This document shows, piece by piece, positions 41,370 to 49,814 of a stretch of 64,000 bases of DNA. The stretch covers positions 186,001-250,000 of the forward strand of contig NZ_JAAIXZ010000012.1 of the NCBI RefSeq assembly GCF_010894435.1, written 5' to 3'. The notes below the pieces were generated by a model. It worked only from the letters and a program-made list of their open reading frames with translations, was not told the DNA's origin and ran no database searches. The first letter of the stretch is position 1; the number at the start of each line of letters is the position of its first letter. The position numbers and the translations under genes were made by a program. This DNA comes from Pyxidicoccus trucidator (lineage in GTDB: Bacteria > Myxococcota > Myxococcia > Myxococcales > Myxococcaceae).

Positions 41370-43742
41370 CTACCGCAGACGCGAGCAGGCCCGCTGGCTG
41401 CCCGCGTCGCAGGCCTTGCGGTACACCTCCGCCGCCGAGGCCGCGCTCGGCTCCAGGCCAAACCGTCCCTCCTCATGCGCCGTGCCGAGCATGAAGCAGG
41501 AATCCTTCATCCCGGCATCGCACGTCTTTCGCAGCAGGCCGAGCGTCTGCTGGGGAGAGGCCCCGGGCAGCTCCCCACTCATCAACTCCGCGAGCATGGG
41601 CTCGCAAACACCCGGCGCCTGCGTGCAGTGCGCCTCCAGCAGTGCCTGCCCCGCGCCGGGGGCACGAACGATACGCGCACCGCCGAGCAACACGCCGGCC
41701 AGCGTCAGACACGGCTCCGCGCGCCCAGGGCCACAGGCCTTCTCGAGCGCCGCCTTCGCATGCGCCCAGTCGGGCGACGTGGACGCCGCGGGCTTGCGCA
41801 TCACCTTCAACGAGGAGAGGTAGCCGTCGGCCAGCTCGGCGCACGCTTTGGGCTCCCCCTTGTCACAGGCGGCGCGCGCCGCCTGGATGTCCATCAGCGA
41901 GGGGAAGAGATAGCCCTCGGCGCCCGCCTTCACCGCCCGCTCCTGATACGCCACGGTGCGCTGGAGCTCCGGCTCGAAGCCCCACTCATCCGACTCGAAC
42001 AGCTCCGCCAGTCGCACGCACGCGGGGGCCGTCCCCCGCTGGCAGTAACGCTCCAGGAGGGCCACCCCCCGCTCCCGGTCGGCCGCGCTCGCTGGCGGCT
42101 TGAGCTGGAAGTCGGCGAGCCGCTGGCACTCGGCGGGCTTGTTCGCCGCGCACCCGGCCTGGAGCGCCGAGTACTGCTTCTCCTGAGCACACGACTCCAC
42201 GTCGCCGAGTTTGCACGCGCGTGCGGCGGTCTGGATGACCAGGGCGAGTGAGCGGTCCTGCCCGCGTCCCCCGACGAACGTCCGGACCATCGCCGTGCAC
42301 CCCTCGACCTCCCCCAGCTCACACGCACGCTGGTACGCCTTGCTCACCGCCGCCCAGTCGTCCGCCTTCAGCGGCTCGTCGCCCGCGTCGAGAAGCCGTC
42401 CCAGTTCGAGGCACCCGCGCGAAGCGCCCTCCTCGCACGACTGGGACTGAGCGCGGAACTCCTGGATGGAACTGGAGCATTGCCCGGGCTGGAGCTCGCA
42501 GTGCCGTGCGTAGGACTCCAGCCCCTTCATCCGGTGACGCTCGACGCCCCGGGCGTCCCACCAGGCGGTTCCGAGCGTCTCGCACGAGCCGGCGTGCCCC
42601 GCCTGGCAGCCACGCTCGAGCAGCTCCACGGCGCGCCCCGGGTCCCCCAGCTGCGCGTCCGCGAGAAGCCAGCTCGCGAGCTGCTCGCACGCATCATTCC
42701 GCGCCGGGTGCTCGGAGGCGCAGCCCCGCTCGAGCAACGCGAGGCCGGGCTGCTTCCCGTCCGCTCCGGTGCGGGACGCCGCCTGAAGGCGCTCCCGGGC
42801 CGCCTCGATGCACGCCCGTGCGTCCCCCAGCTCGCAGCCTCGGGCCCAGTCCCCGCGTCCCTGCTGGGCCAGCGCGCCGCACGCCTCGGCCACCTTGAGA
42901 GAGCACGCCCCCTCGAGCACCTGCGTGCGGCGCTTCATCGCCTCCGCATCCTGCACCTGCACGGCCCCGAGACGCCGGCACGCCGCCGCCTGTCCCTGAC
43001 GGCAAGGCGCGAGGAAGGCCTCGCCACACGCGGCCTCCTCCCCCGCCGCGCACGCGCGCGCCAGGAGGGACTCGGCCCGCTGCGCGCCATCGGGTGACTC
43101 GCGAGAGAGCAGGGCAAGCTCGTAGCACGCGGTGGGCACTCCGAGGCCGCAGGCGCGCTCGAGCAGGGGCGCGGCCTTCGCGCGCTCAGGGGCTGACGCC
43201 TCGCGCTCCCGGTACCAGCTCCCGAGCGAGTAGCACGCGGACGCATCCGGACGGGCCGCGGCGCAGGCCTGGTCGAGCAGTGTCACCTGCCGCGCCTCCT
43301 CCACGCCTTGATGGGCCATGACGGTGCAGGCCCGCCCCTCGCCCGCGCCGCACGCGCGTCCCAGCAGGGCTTCGCACTCGGCGGGCGCGTCGCACAGCCG
43401 CGAGCTGCCGGCGCTGACACAGGCAGGGATGTGCCCTTCCTCGCAGAGGCGGCTCGCGAGCAGGAAGCCGCGCCGGTTGTCCTCCGCGAACTCCTCCCGG
43501 GGCTTCAGCATGAGGGTGCTCGCGTGAAGGTGGCAGGCCTCGGTGTCCCCGGCCAGACAGGCGCGGACGACCTGCTGCCCGATGGCGGGCTGCTCCGGGT
43601 CGGCACCGCGAACAGCCGCGACGAAGCGAGCGCACGCGGCCGGGTCGGAGCCGTCGCACGGGTTCACGAAGTCGTGGGCGGCACGTCCGGTGGCACAGGC
43701 GGGCCCGACCAGGATGAGCAGGAGGGTGAGGAGCAGGCGCAT
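41370..43742 (-). CDS. Cys-rich Sel1/TPR-like repeat lipoprotein
   Basis: 790 aa. Signal MRLLLTLLLILVGPAC ends at a lipobox (VGPAC). The whole protein is built from about 36-residue helical repeats each carrying two Cys in an ACxxxxxxxAC arrangement, e.g. LLERACGLGVPTACYELALL, LLARACAAGEEAACGEAFLA, ACELGEVEGCTAM and ACDAGMKDSCFMLGTAHEEG. This is the Sel1-like repeat of HcpA-type disulfide-stapled solenoids, here unusually long (about 20 repeats). Likely on the periplasmic or outer face, binding proteins or peptidoglycan; no function is known. It is convergent with the metalloprotease gene. Confidence 0.82.
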   Translation of the reverse strand: MRLLLTLLLILVGPACATGRAAHDFVNPCDGSDPAACARFVAAVRGADPEQPAIGQQVVRACLAGDTEACHLHASTLMLKPREEFAEDNRRGFLLASRLCEEGHIPACVSAGSSRLCDAPAECEALLGRACGAGEGRACTVMAHQGVEEARQVTLLDQACAAARPDASACYSLGSWYREREASAPERAKAAPLLERACGLGVPTACYELALLSRESPDGAQRAESLLARACAAGEEAACGEAFLAPCRQGQAAACRRLGAVQVQDAEAMKRRTQVLEGACSLKVAEACGALAQQGRGDWARGCELGDARACIEAARERLQAASRTGADGKQPGLALLERGCASEHPARNDACEQLASWLLADAQLGDPGRAVELLERGCQAGHAGSCETLGTAWWDARGVERHRMKGLESYARHCELQPGQCSSSIQEFRAQSQSCEEGASRGCLELGRLLDAGDEPLKADDWAAVSKAYQRACELGEVEGCTAMVRTFVGGRGQDRSLALVIQTAARACKLGDVESCAQEKQYSALQAGCAANKPAECQRLADFQLKPPASAADRERGVALLERYCQRGTAPACVRLAELFESDEWGFEPELQRTVAYQERAVKAGAEGYLFPSLMDIQAARAACDKGEPKACAELADGYLSSLKVMRKPAASTSPDWAHAKAALEKACGPGRAEPCLTLAGVLLGGARIVRAPGAGQALLEAHCTQAPGVCEPMLAELMSGELPGASPQQTLGLLRKTCDAGMKDSCFMLGTAHEEGRFGLEPSAASAAEVYRKACDAGSQRACSRLR

Positions 43743-43958
43743 GGAGGTTCCAGGGATGTGGCGAGCGTACGAGCCAGCAGGAGCGCGAACCGGGCGGACT
43801 CTACAGAAGGGCCCTGGCCCCGTCAGGGCTCTCCGGCGGCCACCACGGGCCGGTCGCATCTTCCTGGCGCGGAGGCGCACTCCTGCCCATCCTCGGGCTT
43901 CCAGCACCGGGCCTCTTCGGAGGCGCTGTCATCGACACACGGGAAGAACGGAGGAGCC

Positions 43959-44804
43959 GTGCCCAAGCCCCTGGTGGACGTGGACGCTGCGCCCGCGTCC
44001 GCCTTCTGCCTCACCGACGAGCTGACGCCCTTCGCCTCCGGCTGGCACACCCACCGCCGGCACCAGCTCCTCTACGCCGCACGGGGTGCGCTGCACCTGG
44101 AGGTGGCCCACGCGCAGTGGCTGCTCCCACCGCAGCGCGCAGCCTGGCTCGCGGGAGGCACCCGCCACCGCGTGAGCGCCACCCAGCCCGCGACACTCTG
44201 CACGGTGTACCTGGAGCCCTCCCGAGTCCCCGCCGCGCCCGAGGGCGAGTGCCGCGTCTTCGTCCTGCCGCCGCTCGCACGGGAGATGCTCCTCTACTCC
44301 ACCCGCTGGGGCCCGGAGCGCGCGCCCCGCGACGCGGTGGCGGAGAGCTTCTTCTCCGCGCTCGCCCACCTGCTCACGGAGTGGGCCGCGGAGCCTCGCG
44401 AGTGGAAGCTGCCTCGCGCCCGCACCCCGGAGCTGGAGCGCGCCATGACGTACACGCTGGCCCGGCTCACCGGCCCCGTCACGCTCGCGGGCGCGGCGAA
44501 GGCGGCGGGGCTCTCCCAGCGCACCCTCGCGCGCCGCTTCGAGGACGAGGCCGGCACCTCCTGGCGCCGCTTCCTGCACGACGCCCGCATGCTCCGCGCC
44601 ATGGAGCTGCTGGCCGAGGACGGCGCCCGCGTCACCCAGACGGCCTACGCGGTGGGCTTCGAGAGCCTCGCCGCCTTCACCCACGCCTTCACCGCCTTCA
44701 CCAGCGAGCGGCCCCGCGACTTCCGCCAGCGCGTCGCCCGGGGCGTGACGCTGCCACCCCGGGCCACTCCGAGGCCGGCTACCCGCCGCAGGCGAGGCGG
44801 TTGA
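43959..44804 (+). CDS. AraC family transcriptional regulator
   Basis: 281 aa. The GTG at 43959, with GGAGGAGCC just before it, gives an N-terminal cupin-like sensor domain (about 10-110: FASGWHTHRRHQLLYAARGA, ARLPP-like pocket) and a C-terminal double helix-turn-helix: VTLAGAAKAAGLSQRTLARR, FEDEAGTSWRRFLHDARMLR, and the second HTH VTQTAYAVGFESLAAFTHAF with FTAFTSERPRDFRQR. The order matches RhaS/AdpA-like regulators that respond to a small molecule. Its 3' end overlaps the convergent MBL gene by 26 bp. Target unknown. Confidence 0.9.
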   Translation: MPKPLVDVDAAPASAFCLTDELTPFASGWHTHRRHQLLYAARGALHLEVAHAQWLLPPQRAAWLAGGTRHRVSATQPATLCTVYLEPSRVPAAPEGECRVFVLPPLAREMLLYSTRWGPERAPRDAVAESFFSALAHLLTEWAAEPREWKLPRARTPELERAMTYTLARLTGPVTLAGAAKAAGLSQRTLARRFEDEAGTSWRRFLHDARMLRAMELLAEDGARVTQTAYAVGFESLAAFTHAFTAFTSERPRDFRQRVARGVTLPPRATPRPATRRRRGG

Positions 44805-45744
44805 CCAGCCCGTACACGCCGTACCCCACCATGTACTTCAGCGAGTACTCCGGGAAGGCCGTCGCCGCGCGCTGCTCCAGCTCCGCGTAGTGCGGCGCCG
44901 CCGCGTCACCGCACAGCTCCGCCTTGCGGCCGCCCAGCTCCGCCGCGTAGCCCGTCACCACCGTCACCATGCCGTCCAGGTAGCGCTGCTGCGCGCGGAT
45001 GGCCTCCGTCACCGGCGCGGCCTCGCCCCGGCCGCCGTACACCATCGCGTCCGGCCACGCGGCCAGCTCGTCCAGCGCCGCCTTCCACCCATCCACGTCC
45101 GGCACCACCTTGCCGTCACGCAGGCCGCCCTCCAGCCACGCATGCGCTCCGTGGTGCACCAGGTCTCCCACGATGAGCGCCTTGCGGCCCGGCACGTACG
45201 CCACCGTCTGCGTCGTGGTGACGCCCGGGTGCTTCAGCTCGGCCAATTCCACCTTCGCGCCACCTTCCAGCGGCAGCGCGTATGTGCCGCTGAACGTGAC
45301 GTCCACCGTGGCCTGCGCGGGGTACGTCTCCTCGGTGAAGGCCTTCGCCACCTGCACCCAGAAGTACTTCTTGTACGCATGCACCGCGGGGATGGCCGCC
45401 GCGGTGGCCGCGCTCGCCACCACCTTCGCGCCCGCGCGCTGGAACACGCCCACGCCGTTGAACTTGTCCGGGTTCGGGTGCGTCACGACGACATAGCGGA
45501 TGGGGTTGCCCGTCCTCGCCCGGACGGCGGCGAGCACCTTCTCCGCCTCCGCCTCGGTGAACTGCGCGTCGAAGACCACCACCTCCGCGCCCGTGTCATA
45601 GAAGAACGAGTGCGTGTCGAACCCGCTCGCGTCGCTCGTGTAGCGCGCCACCTCCGCGTCCGCCAGGTTCGCCCTCGAACCCGCGCACCCCACCGCCAGC
45701 ACCGCACCCAGCGACAGCACCGCCAGCTTCATCGTGAAAGCCAT
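44779..45744 (-). CDS. MBL-fold lipoprotein with degenerate metal motif
   Basis: 321 aa metallo-beta-lactamase-fold protein. The lipobox VGC (Cys20) gives a lipoprotein. Fold landmarks: VVVFDAQFTEAEAEKVLAAV, the would-be metal motif YVVVTHPNPDKFNGVGVFQR, GVTTTQTVAYVPG, KALIVGDLVHHGAHAWLEGG. In active enzymes the motif is HxHxDH; here it reads H89-P-N-P-D93-K, so two of three His are missing. The protein may bind a single metal, or act as a binding protein. The ATG at 45744 gives the signal peptide. It is convergent with, and overlaps, the AraC gene. Confidence 0.8.
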   Translation of the reverse strand: MAFTMKLAVLSLGAVLAVGCAGSRANLADAEVARYTSDASGFDTHSFFYDTGAEVVVFDAQFTEAEAEKVLAAVRARTGNPIRYVVVTHPNPDKFNGVGVFQRAGAKVVASAATAAAIPAVHAYKKYFWVQVAKAFTEETYPAQATVDVTFSGTYALPLEGGAKVELAELKHPGVTTTQTVAYVPGRKALIVGDLVHHGAHAWLEGGLRDGKVVPDVDGWKAALDELAAWPDAMVYGGRGEAAPVTEAIRAQQRYLDGMVTVVTGYAAELGGRKAELCGDAAAPHYAELEQRAATAFPEYSLKYMVGYGVYGLVNRLACGG

Positions 45745-46105
45745 GTTCCGTGTCCTCGTGTCGAAGTGCCGGGGCCACATGTCCCGGCGAGCGATGCGGA
45801 AGATGCCGTTACGGCCCCTGGCGCGCTTGCGCGCATCCGCCGTGGATTTGCTCCCATCCGCCACGCCTCCCGAGCCGTCCCGACGTCGAGCCAACCGCCA
45901 CTGAACGCCCCCGCCGCACCGCCGGGTCAGGCGTGGGACTTCCCCGCGTGGGCAAGGCGGCACCCTGCCCCACCCCGTGCGCTTCCCTCCCTGCGTCGCC
46001 GCGCGCCCTTCACCGCGCGTCAACTCCTGGCACTCCGCTTGCCTCTGGGCTCAGTGGCAACGGGTGGAACGTCCGTCGAAGGACGTTGGAGAGGCAGAGC
46101 AGGGT
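45745..46105. other. Divergent intergenic region
   Basis: About 360 bp between the start of the MBL gene (minus) and the start of the propeller lipoprotein gene (plus). It should hold both promoters. I see no palindrome or clear promoter consensus; the small open frames are artefacts. Confidence 0.5.
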
Positions 46106-47827
46106 ATGCACTGGCTGGGACGAGGCAGGTGGTGGGCAGGACTGCTGGGAGCGGTGTTGTGGGTCGGGTGTAACGGAGGCGAAGCGCCAGAGACCCGTCC
46201 GGCCATCGAGGACCCCTCGCCTCCTCCCAAGGAGCAGCCCGGGGACGACACGCCGCCTCCGCCCGACGACGAGGACCCGCCTCCCGAAGAGGAGGAGCCG
46301 CCCCCCGACGACGAGGACCCGCCTCCTGAAGAGGAGGAGCCCGACTCCGGCACGCCCGACTCCGGCACCGGCGAGGACCCGCCGCCGCCTCCTCCCGACG
46401 CGGGCACGCCGGATGGCGGCTCGGGCCACCCGGGCGGAGACAACGTGCCTCCCAACTCGAAGGACTGGCGCTTCCTCGGCGCCGCGCAGGGCGCTCCGCG
46501 CGAGGTGCTGGGCATCACCATGGACGAGGGCGGCAACCTCTGGGTGGCGGGCGGCGAGGACGGCCTGTGCCTGCTGCGTCCGGACGCCTCCACCTTCCGC
46601 TGCTACACGCTGGCTGACGGCCTGAAGCCGTGGGCGCCGTGGAAGGGCAAGGACCCCTTGCCGGAGAAGCGCTACCTCAAGGTGACGGCGGTGACGGGCG
46701 GCCCCGAGGGCACCGTCTGGGTCGGCTACCAGGGCCAGCTCAACTGCGAGAGCGAGTTCTACAAGGCCCCCGGCGAGCTCGAGGACCCCGCCATCTTCAA
46801 GAGCGGCGACGCGGACCGCGTGGAGTTGAAGGACGACGGGACGCTCCGGGTGGTGCACTACGACATCCACTCGCCCGCGCACTCGGTGCCCGGCTATGGC
46901 CACCGCGAGAAGCTCTGCTCGGTGAACCGCATCGTCTGGGACAAGCAGCGCAACAGCCTCTGGTTCGCCTCCAACCACGGCCTCGCCTGGGGTGAGCCGG
47001 ACTACGAGGGCGCCGAGACGTGCTCCGACCCGGAGATTCTCGCCGCCAACCAGTGGGTCTACATCGAGAAGGACGCGGCCGGGAATGAGGTGGGCCGCGA
47101 GACGCGCCAGCGCTGCAAGTTCGGCGTCATGGAGCACGTCCACCCGGCCATCGCCATGAACGACAGCACCAGCGAGGACAGCCGGCTCGCGGGTGACGTG
47201 TGGGGCGTGGCGGTGCGTCCCGACGGCGACGTGTGGATGGGCACGCACATCCGCACCTCGCGGTTCAAGATAATGACCAACGCCTTCGGCCACGTGGGCA
47301 CCGGCGCCCCGTGGAACTTCGAGGTGGCGCGCAAGCAGACGGAGGAGAAGAAGCACCGGGCCAACCGCATCGACCTGTGGCCGGACGCCGTGGCCGAGCC
47401 GCAGATTCCCACCCGCGAGCAGCGCAAGGACGACGTCGTCAGCGACCTGGTGCTGATGCCGGACGGCACCGTGTGGATTTCCAGCTTCGCCTGGGGCCTG
47501 GCGAAGCTGAGCGACGCGGGCGTGGTGACGGGGTACTACCTGGACGGCACCTCGGACCGCTTCGTCTCCTCGCTGGAGCGGGACTCGCGCGACGGCAGCC
47601 TGTGGATTGGCCACCGCTGGGGCCGGGGCCTGATGCGGATGCACACCGAGGGCGACTTCGTCAGCCACAACAGCGTGCTCGGCAACCTCGCGGGCCGGCC
47701 CGTCTGGGACATCCAGGTGGTGGGCAGCGGGGACAGCCGCAAGGTGCTGGTGGCCTTCAGCGCCTACCGGGACGCGACGGGCACCATCGTCCACCCGGGG
47801 GCCATCGGCATCTACACCGGGCGCTGA
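46106..47827 (+). CDS. Beta-propeller lipoprotein with acidic Pro-rich linker
   Basis: 573 aa. Signal MHWLGRGRWWAGLLGAVLWV ends at the lipobox VGC. Residues about 30-125 are a low-complexity linker of PPPDDEDPPPEEEE repeats and GTPD tracts. The rest is a propeller of Reg_prop/two-component-sensor-like blades: GITMDEGGNLWVAGGEDGLC, TAVTGGPEGTVWVGYQGQ, NRIVWDKQRNSLWFASNHGL, VRPDGDVWMGTHIRTSRFK, LVLMPDGTVWISSFAWGLA and LERDSRDGSLWIGHRWGRGL. Such propellers often sense ligands at the surface; here there is no attached kinase, so role unknown. ATG 46106 chosen for signal peptide. Confidence 0.82.
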   Translation: MHWLGRGRWWAGLLGAVLWVGCNGGEAPETRPAIEDPSPPPKEQPGDDTPPPPDDEDPPPEEEEPPPDDEDPPPEEEEPDSGTPDSGTGEDPPPPPPDAGTPDGGSGHPGGDNVPPNSKDWRFLGAAQGAPREVLGITMDEGGNLWVAGGEDGLCLLRPDASTFRCYTLADGLKPWAPWKGKDPLPEKRYLKVTAVTGGPEGTVWVGYQGQLNCESEFYKAPGELEDPAIFKSGDADRVELKDDGTLRVVHYDIHSPAHSVPGYGHREKLCSVNRIVWDKQRNSLWFASNHGLAWGEPDYEGAETCSDPEILAANQWVYIEKDAAGNEVGRETRQRCKFGVMEHVHPAIAMNDSTSEDSRLAGDVWGVAVRPDGDVWMGTHIRTSRFKIMTNAFGHVGTGAPWNFEVARKQTEEKKHRANRIDLWPDAVAEPQIPTREQRKDDVVSDLVLMPDGTVWISSFAWGLAKLSDAGVVTGYYLDGTSDRFVSSLERDSRDGSLWIGHRWGRGLMRMHTEGDFVSHNSVLGNLAGRPVWDIQVVGSGDSRKVLVAFSAYRDATGTIVHPGAIGIYTGR

Positions 47828-47893
47828 GTCCGCCTGCCTGCCTCCGGGGCCGCCACCAGGCCCCGGGGGCGCTCCCGTCCGGAAAGGGGGTGT

Positions 47894-47967
47894 CCCCGCC
47901 GGGGGGAGGCGTCACCTTGAAGGCACTCCGCCTTCGCGGGGGGCTCTCGCTCCCCGCGGGGGCCTTC
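47894..47967. promoter_or_regulatory. Nested hairpins upstream of a small gene
   Basis: Just downstream of the propeller gene stop (47827) are a CCCC-GCC-GGGG hairpin (47894-47904), CGCGGGG / CCCCGCG (47935-47941 with 47952-47958) and the outer pair GAAGGC / GCCTTC (47919-47924 with 47962-47967). They lie 26-100 bp before the small gene at 47993. They could be a terminator or a structured leader. Confidence 0.45.
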
Positions 47968-47992
47968 AACCCAATGACGCACAGGAGGCACC

Positions 47993-48232
47993 ATGTCTCT
48001 TCTGGGAAGCATTCTCGGAGGTCTCTCCCGCAGTGGTCGCAGCTATGGCTCCGGCGGCTGGAATCGCGGGCGCACCAGCTATGGGCGCCGTCCCATTGGC
48101 TTCGGCTATGGGCGCAGCCGGGCCTCGTCGGGCGGTTTCCTCGGCAGCACCCTGGGCCGCATGGCCATGGGGGGGCTGGCGGCGTACGGCATGCGCCGCT
48201 TCCTGGGCAACCGTCGTCCGTACGGCTACTAG
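47993..48232 (+). CDS. Small Gly/Arg/Tyr-rich protein
   Basis: 79 aa, MSLLGSILGGLSRSGRSYGS onward, with a mid-region of Arg/Tyr/Gly (GGWNRGRTSYGRRPIGFGYG) and a helix-like end (LGRMAMGGLAAYGMRRFLGN). CAGGAGGCACC precedes the ATG, a strong ribosome site, which makes expression likely despite the size. Composition recalls small basic membrane-associated or nucleic-acid-binding proteins, but no family is assigned. It begins after a set of hairpins and 91 bp ahead of glpK. Confidence 0.7.
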   Translation: MSLLGSILGGLSRSGRSYGSGGWNRGRTSYGRRPIGFGYGRSRASSGGFLGSTLGRMAMGGLAAYGMRRFLGNRRPYGY

Positions 48233-48323
48233 GCAGGCGGCGGGCAGGAACCTCGCCTGCCCGCCCCCCTGGCTGGAGTAGGTTCCCCCCAAGCTGGCGT
48301 CTGCCGTTGGGAGGACTCACCCC

Positions 48324-49814
48324 ATGCCGAAGACGAAGTACGTGCTGGCCCTGGACCAGGGCACCACCGGAACCCACGTCTCCATCCTCGACTCGAAGCT
48401 CCAGGTGGTGGGCCGCTCCTACAAGGAGTTCACCCAGCACTTCCCCAAGCCCTCTTGGGTGGAGCACGACCTGGACGAAATCTGGACCACCAGCGAGTGG
48501 TGCATCGCCCGGGCGCTGAAGGACGCGGGCCTCAACGGCCGCGACATCTCCGCGGTGGGCATCACCAACCAGCGCGAGACGACGGGCCTGTGGATGCGCG
48601 GCACCGGCAAGCCGCTGGGCCGCGCGATTGTCTGGCAGGACCGGCGCACCTCCGAGCTGTGCCGGCGCCTCAAGGAGAAGGGCGTGGAGCCCCGCGTGCG
48701 CGAAGTCACGGGCCTGGTGGTGGACCCGTACTTCTCGGGCACCAAGCTCACCTGGCTCTTCGAGCACCTGAAGGGCGCGCGCGCCCGCGCCGAGAAGGGT
48801 GACGTGTGCTTCGGCACCATCGACACCTGGCTCGTCTACAAGCTCACCGGCGGCATGGCCCACGTCACCGACGTGTCCAACGCCAGCCGCACGCTGCTGA
48901 TGGACCTCACCACGCTGCAGTGGAACGACGACATGCGCTCGCTGCTGTCGGTGCCGGCCGCGTGCCTGCCACAGATTCGCGGCTCCGCGGAGGTGTACGG
49001 CACCACGCGCGGCATGCGCAGCCTGCCGGACGGCGTGCCGGTGGCGGGCATGGCGGGAGACCAGCAGGCTGCCCTTTTCGGCCAGGCGTGCTTCGAGCCC
49101 GGCGAGTCCAAGTGCACGTACGGCACCGGCGCCTTCCTGCTGATGAACACCGGCACCACGCCGGTGCGCTCCAACTCCGGCCTGCTCACCACGGTGGCGT
49201 GGCGGCTGGGCGGCACCGGCACCACCACCTACGCGCTGGAGGGCAGCAGCTTCATCGCCGGCGCCGCGGTGCAGTGGATGCGCGACGGGCTCAAGGCCAT
49301 CAAGCGCGCGCCGGACATCGAGGCGCTCGCCGCCAGCGTGAAGGACTCCGGGGACGTGGTCTTCGTCCCGGCGCTGGCGGGCCTGGGCGCGCCGCACTGG
49401 CGTCCCGAGGCGCGCGGCCTCTTCGCTGGCATCGACCGCTCCACCACGGTGGCGCACCTCGCGCGCGCCGTGCTGGAGGGCATCGCCCTGCAGCTTCACG
49501 ACCTGGCGGACGCCATGCGCCGCGACAGCGGGCGGGACATCCCCGTCTTCAAGGTGGACGGTGGCGCGGCGGCCAATGACCTCCTGATGCAGTACCAGGC
49601 GGACATCCTCGGCGTGCCGGTGGTGCGCCCGCGCAACCTCGAGACGACCAGCCTGGGCGCCGCGTTCCTCGGTGGCCTGGGCGCGGGCGTGTGGGACAGC
49701 CCGGACGCCATCCGCCGCGCGTGGAAGGCGAACAAGACCTTCAAGCCGAAGATGAAGGCCGACGTCCGCGAGCGGCACCTGGCCAAGTGGAAGCGGGCTG
49801 TGGAGCGGGCGTGA
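48324..49814 (+). CDS. glpK: Glycerol kinase
   Basis: 496 aa FGGY-family kinase that phosphorylates glycerol to glycerol-3-phosphate with ATP. Signature blocks: YVLALDQGTTGTHVSILDSK, SWVEHDLDEIWTTSEWCIAR, GITNQRETTGLWMRGTGKPL, AIVWQDRRTSELC, VDPYFSGTKLTWL, DTWLVYKLTGG, GMAGDQQAALFGQACF, YGTGAFLLMNTG, GLGAPHWRPEARGLFAGIDR and KVDGGAAANDLLMQYQADIL, the last holding the FGGY ATP-binding region. Length and all key motifs fit GlpK rather than xylulokinase. GGGAGGA precedes the ATG. It overlaps the following lipoprotein start by 1 bp, so they are cotranscribed. Confidence 0.96.
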   Translation: MPKTKYVLALDQGTTGTHVSILDSKLQVVGRSYKEFTQHFPKPSWVEHDLDEIWTTSEWCIARALKDAGLNGRDISAVGITNQRETTGLWMRGTGKPLGRAIVWQDRRTSELCRRLKEKGVEPRVREVTGLVVDPYFSGTKLTWLFEHLKGARARAEKGDVCFGTIDTWLVYKLTGGMAHVTDVSNASRTLLMDLTTLQWNDDMRSLLSVPAACLPQIRGSAEVYGTTRGMRSLPDGVPVAGMAGDQQAALFGQACFEPGESKCTYGTGAFLLMNTGTTPVRSNSGLLTTVAWRLGGTGTTTYALEGSSFIAGAAVQWMRDGLKAIKRAPDIEALAASVKDSGDVVFVPALAGLGAPHWRPEARGLFAGIDRSTTVAHLARAVLEGIALQLHDLADAMRRDSGRDIPVFKVDGGAAANDLLMQYQADILGVPVVRPRNLETTSLGAAFLGGLGAGVWDSPDAIRRAWKANKTFKPKMKADVRERHLAKWKRAVERA

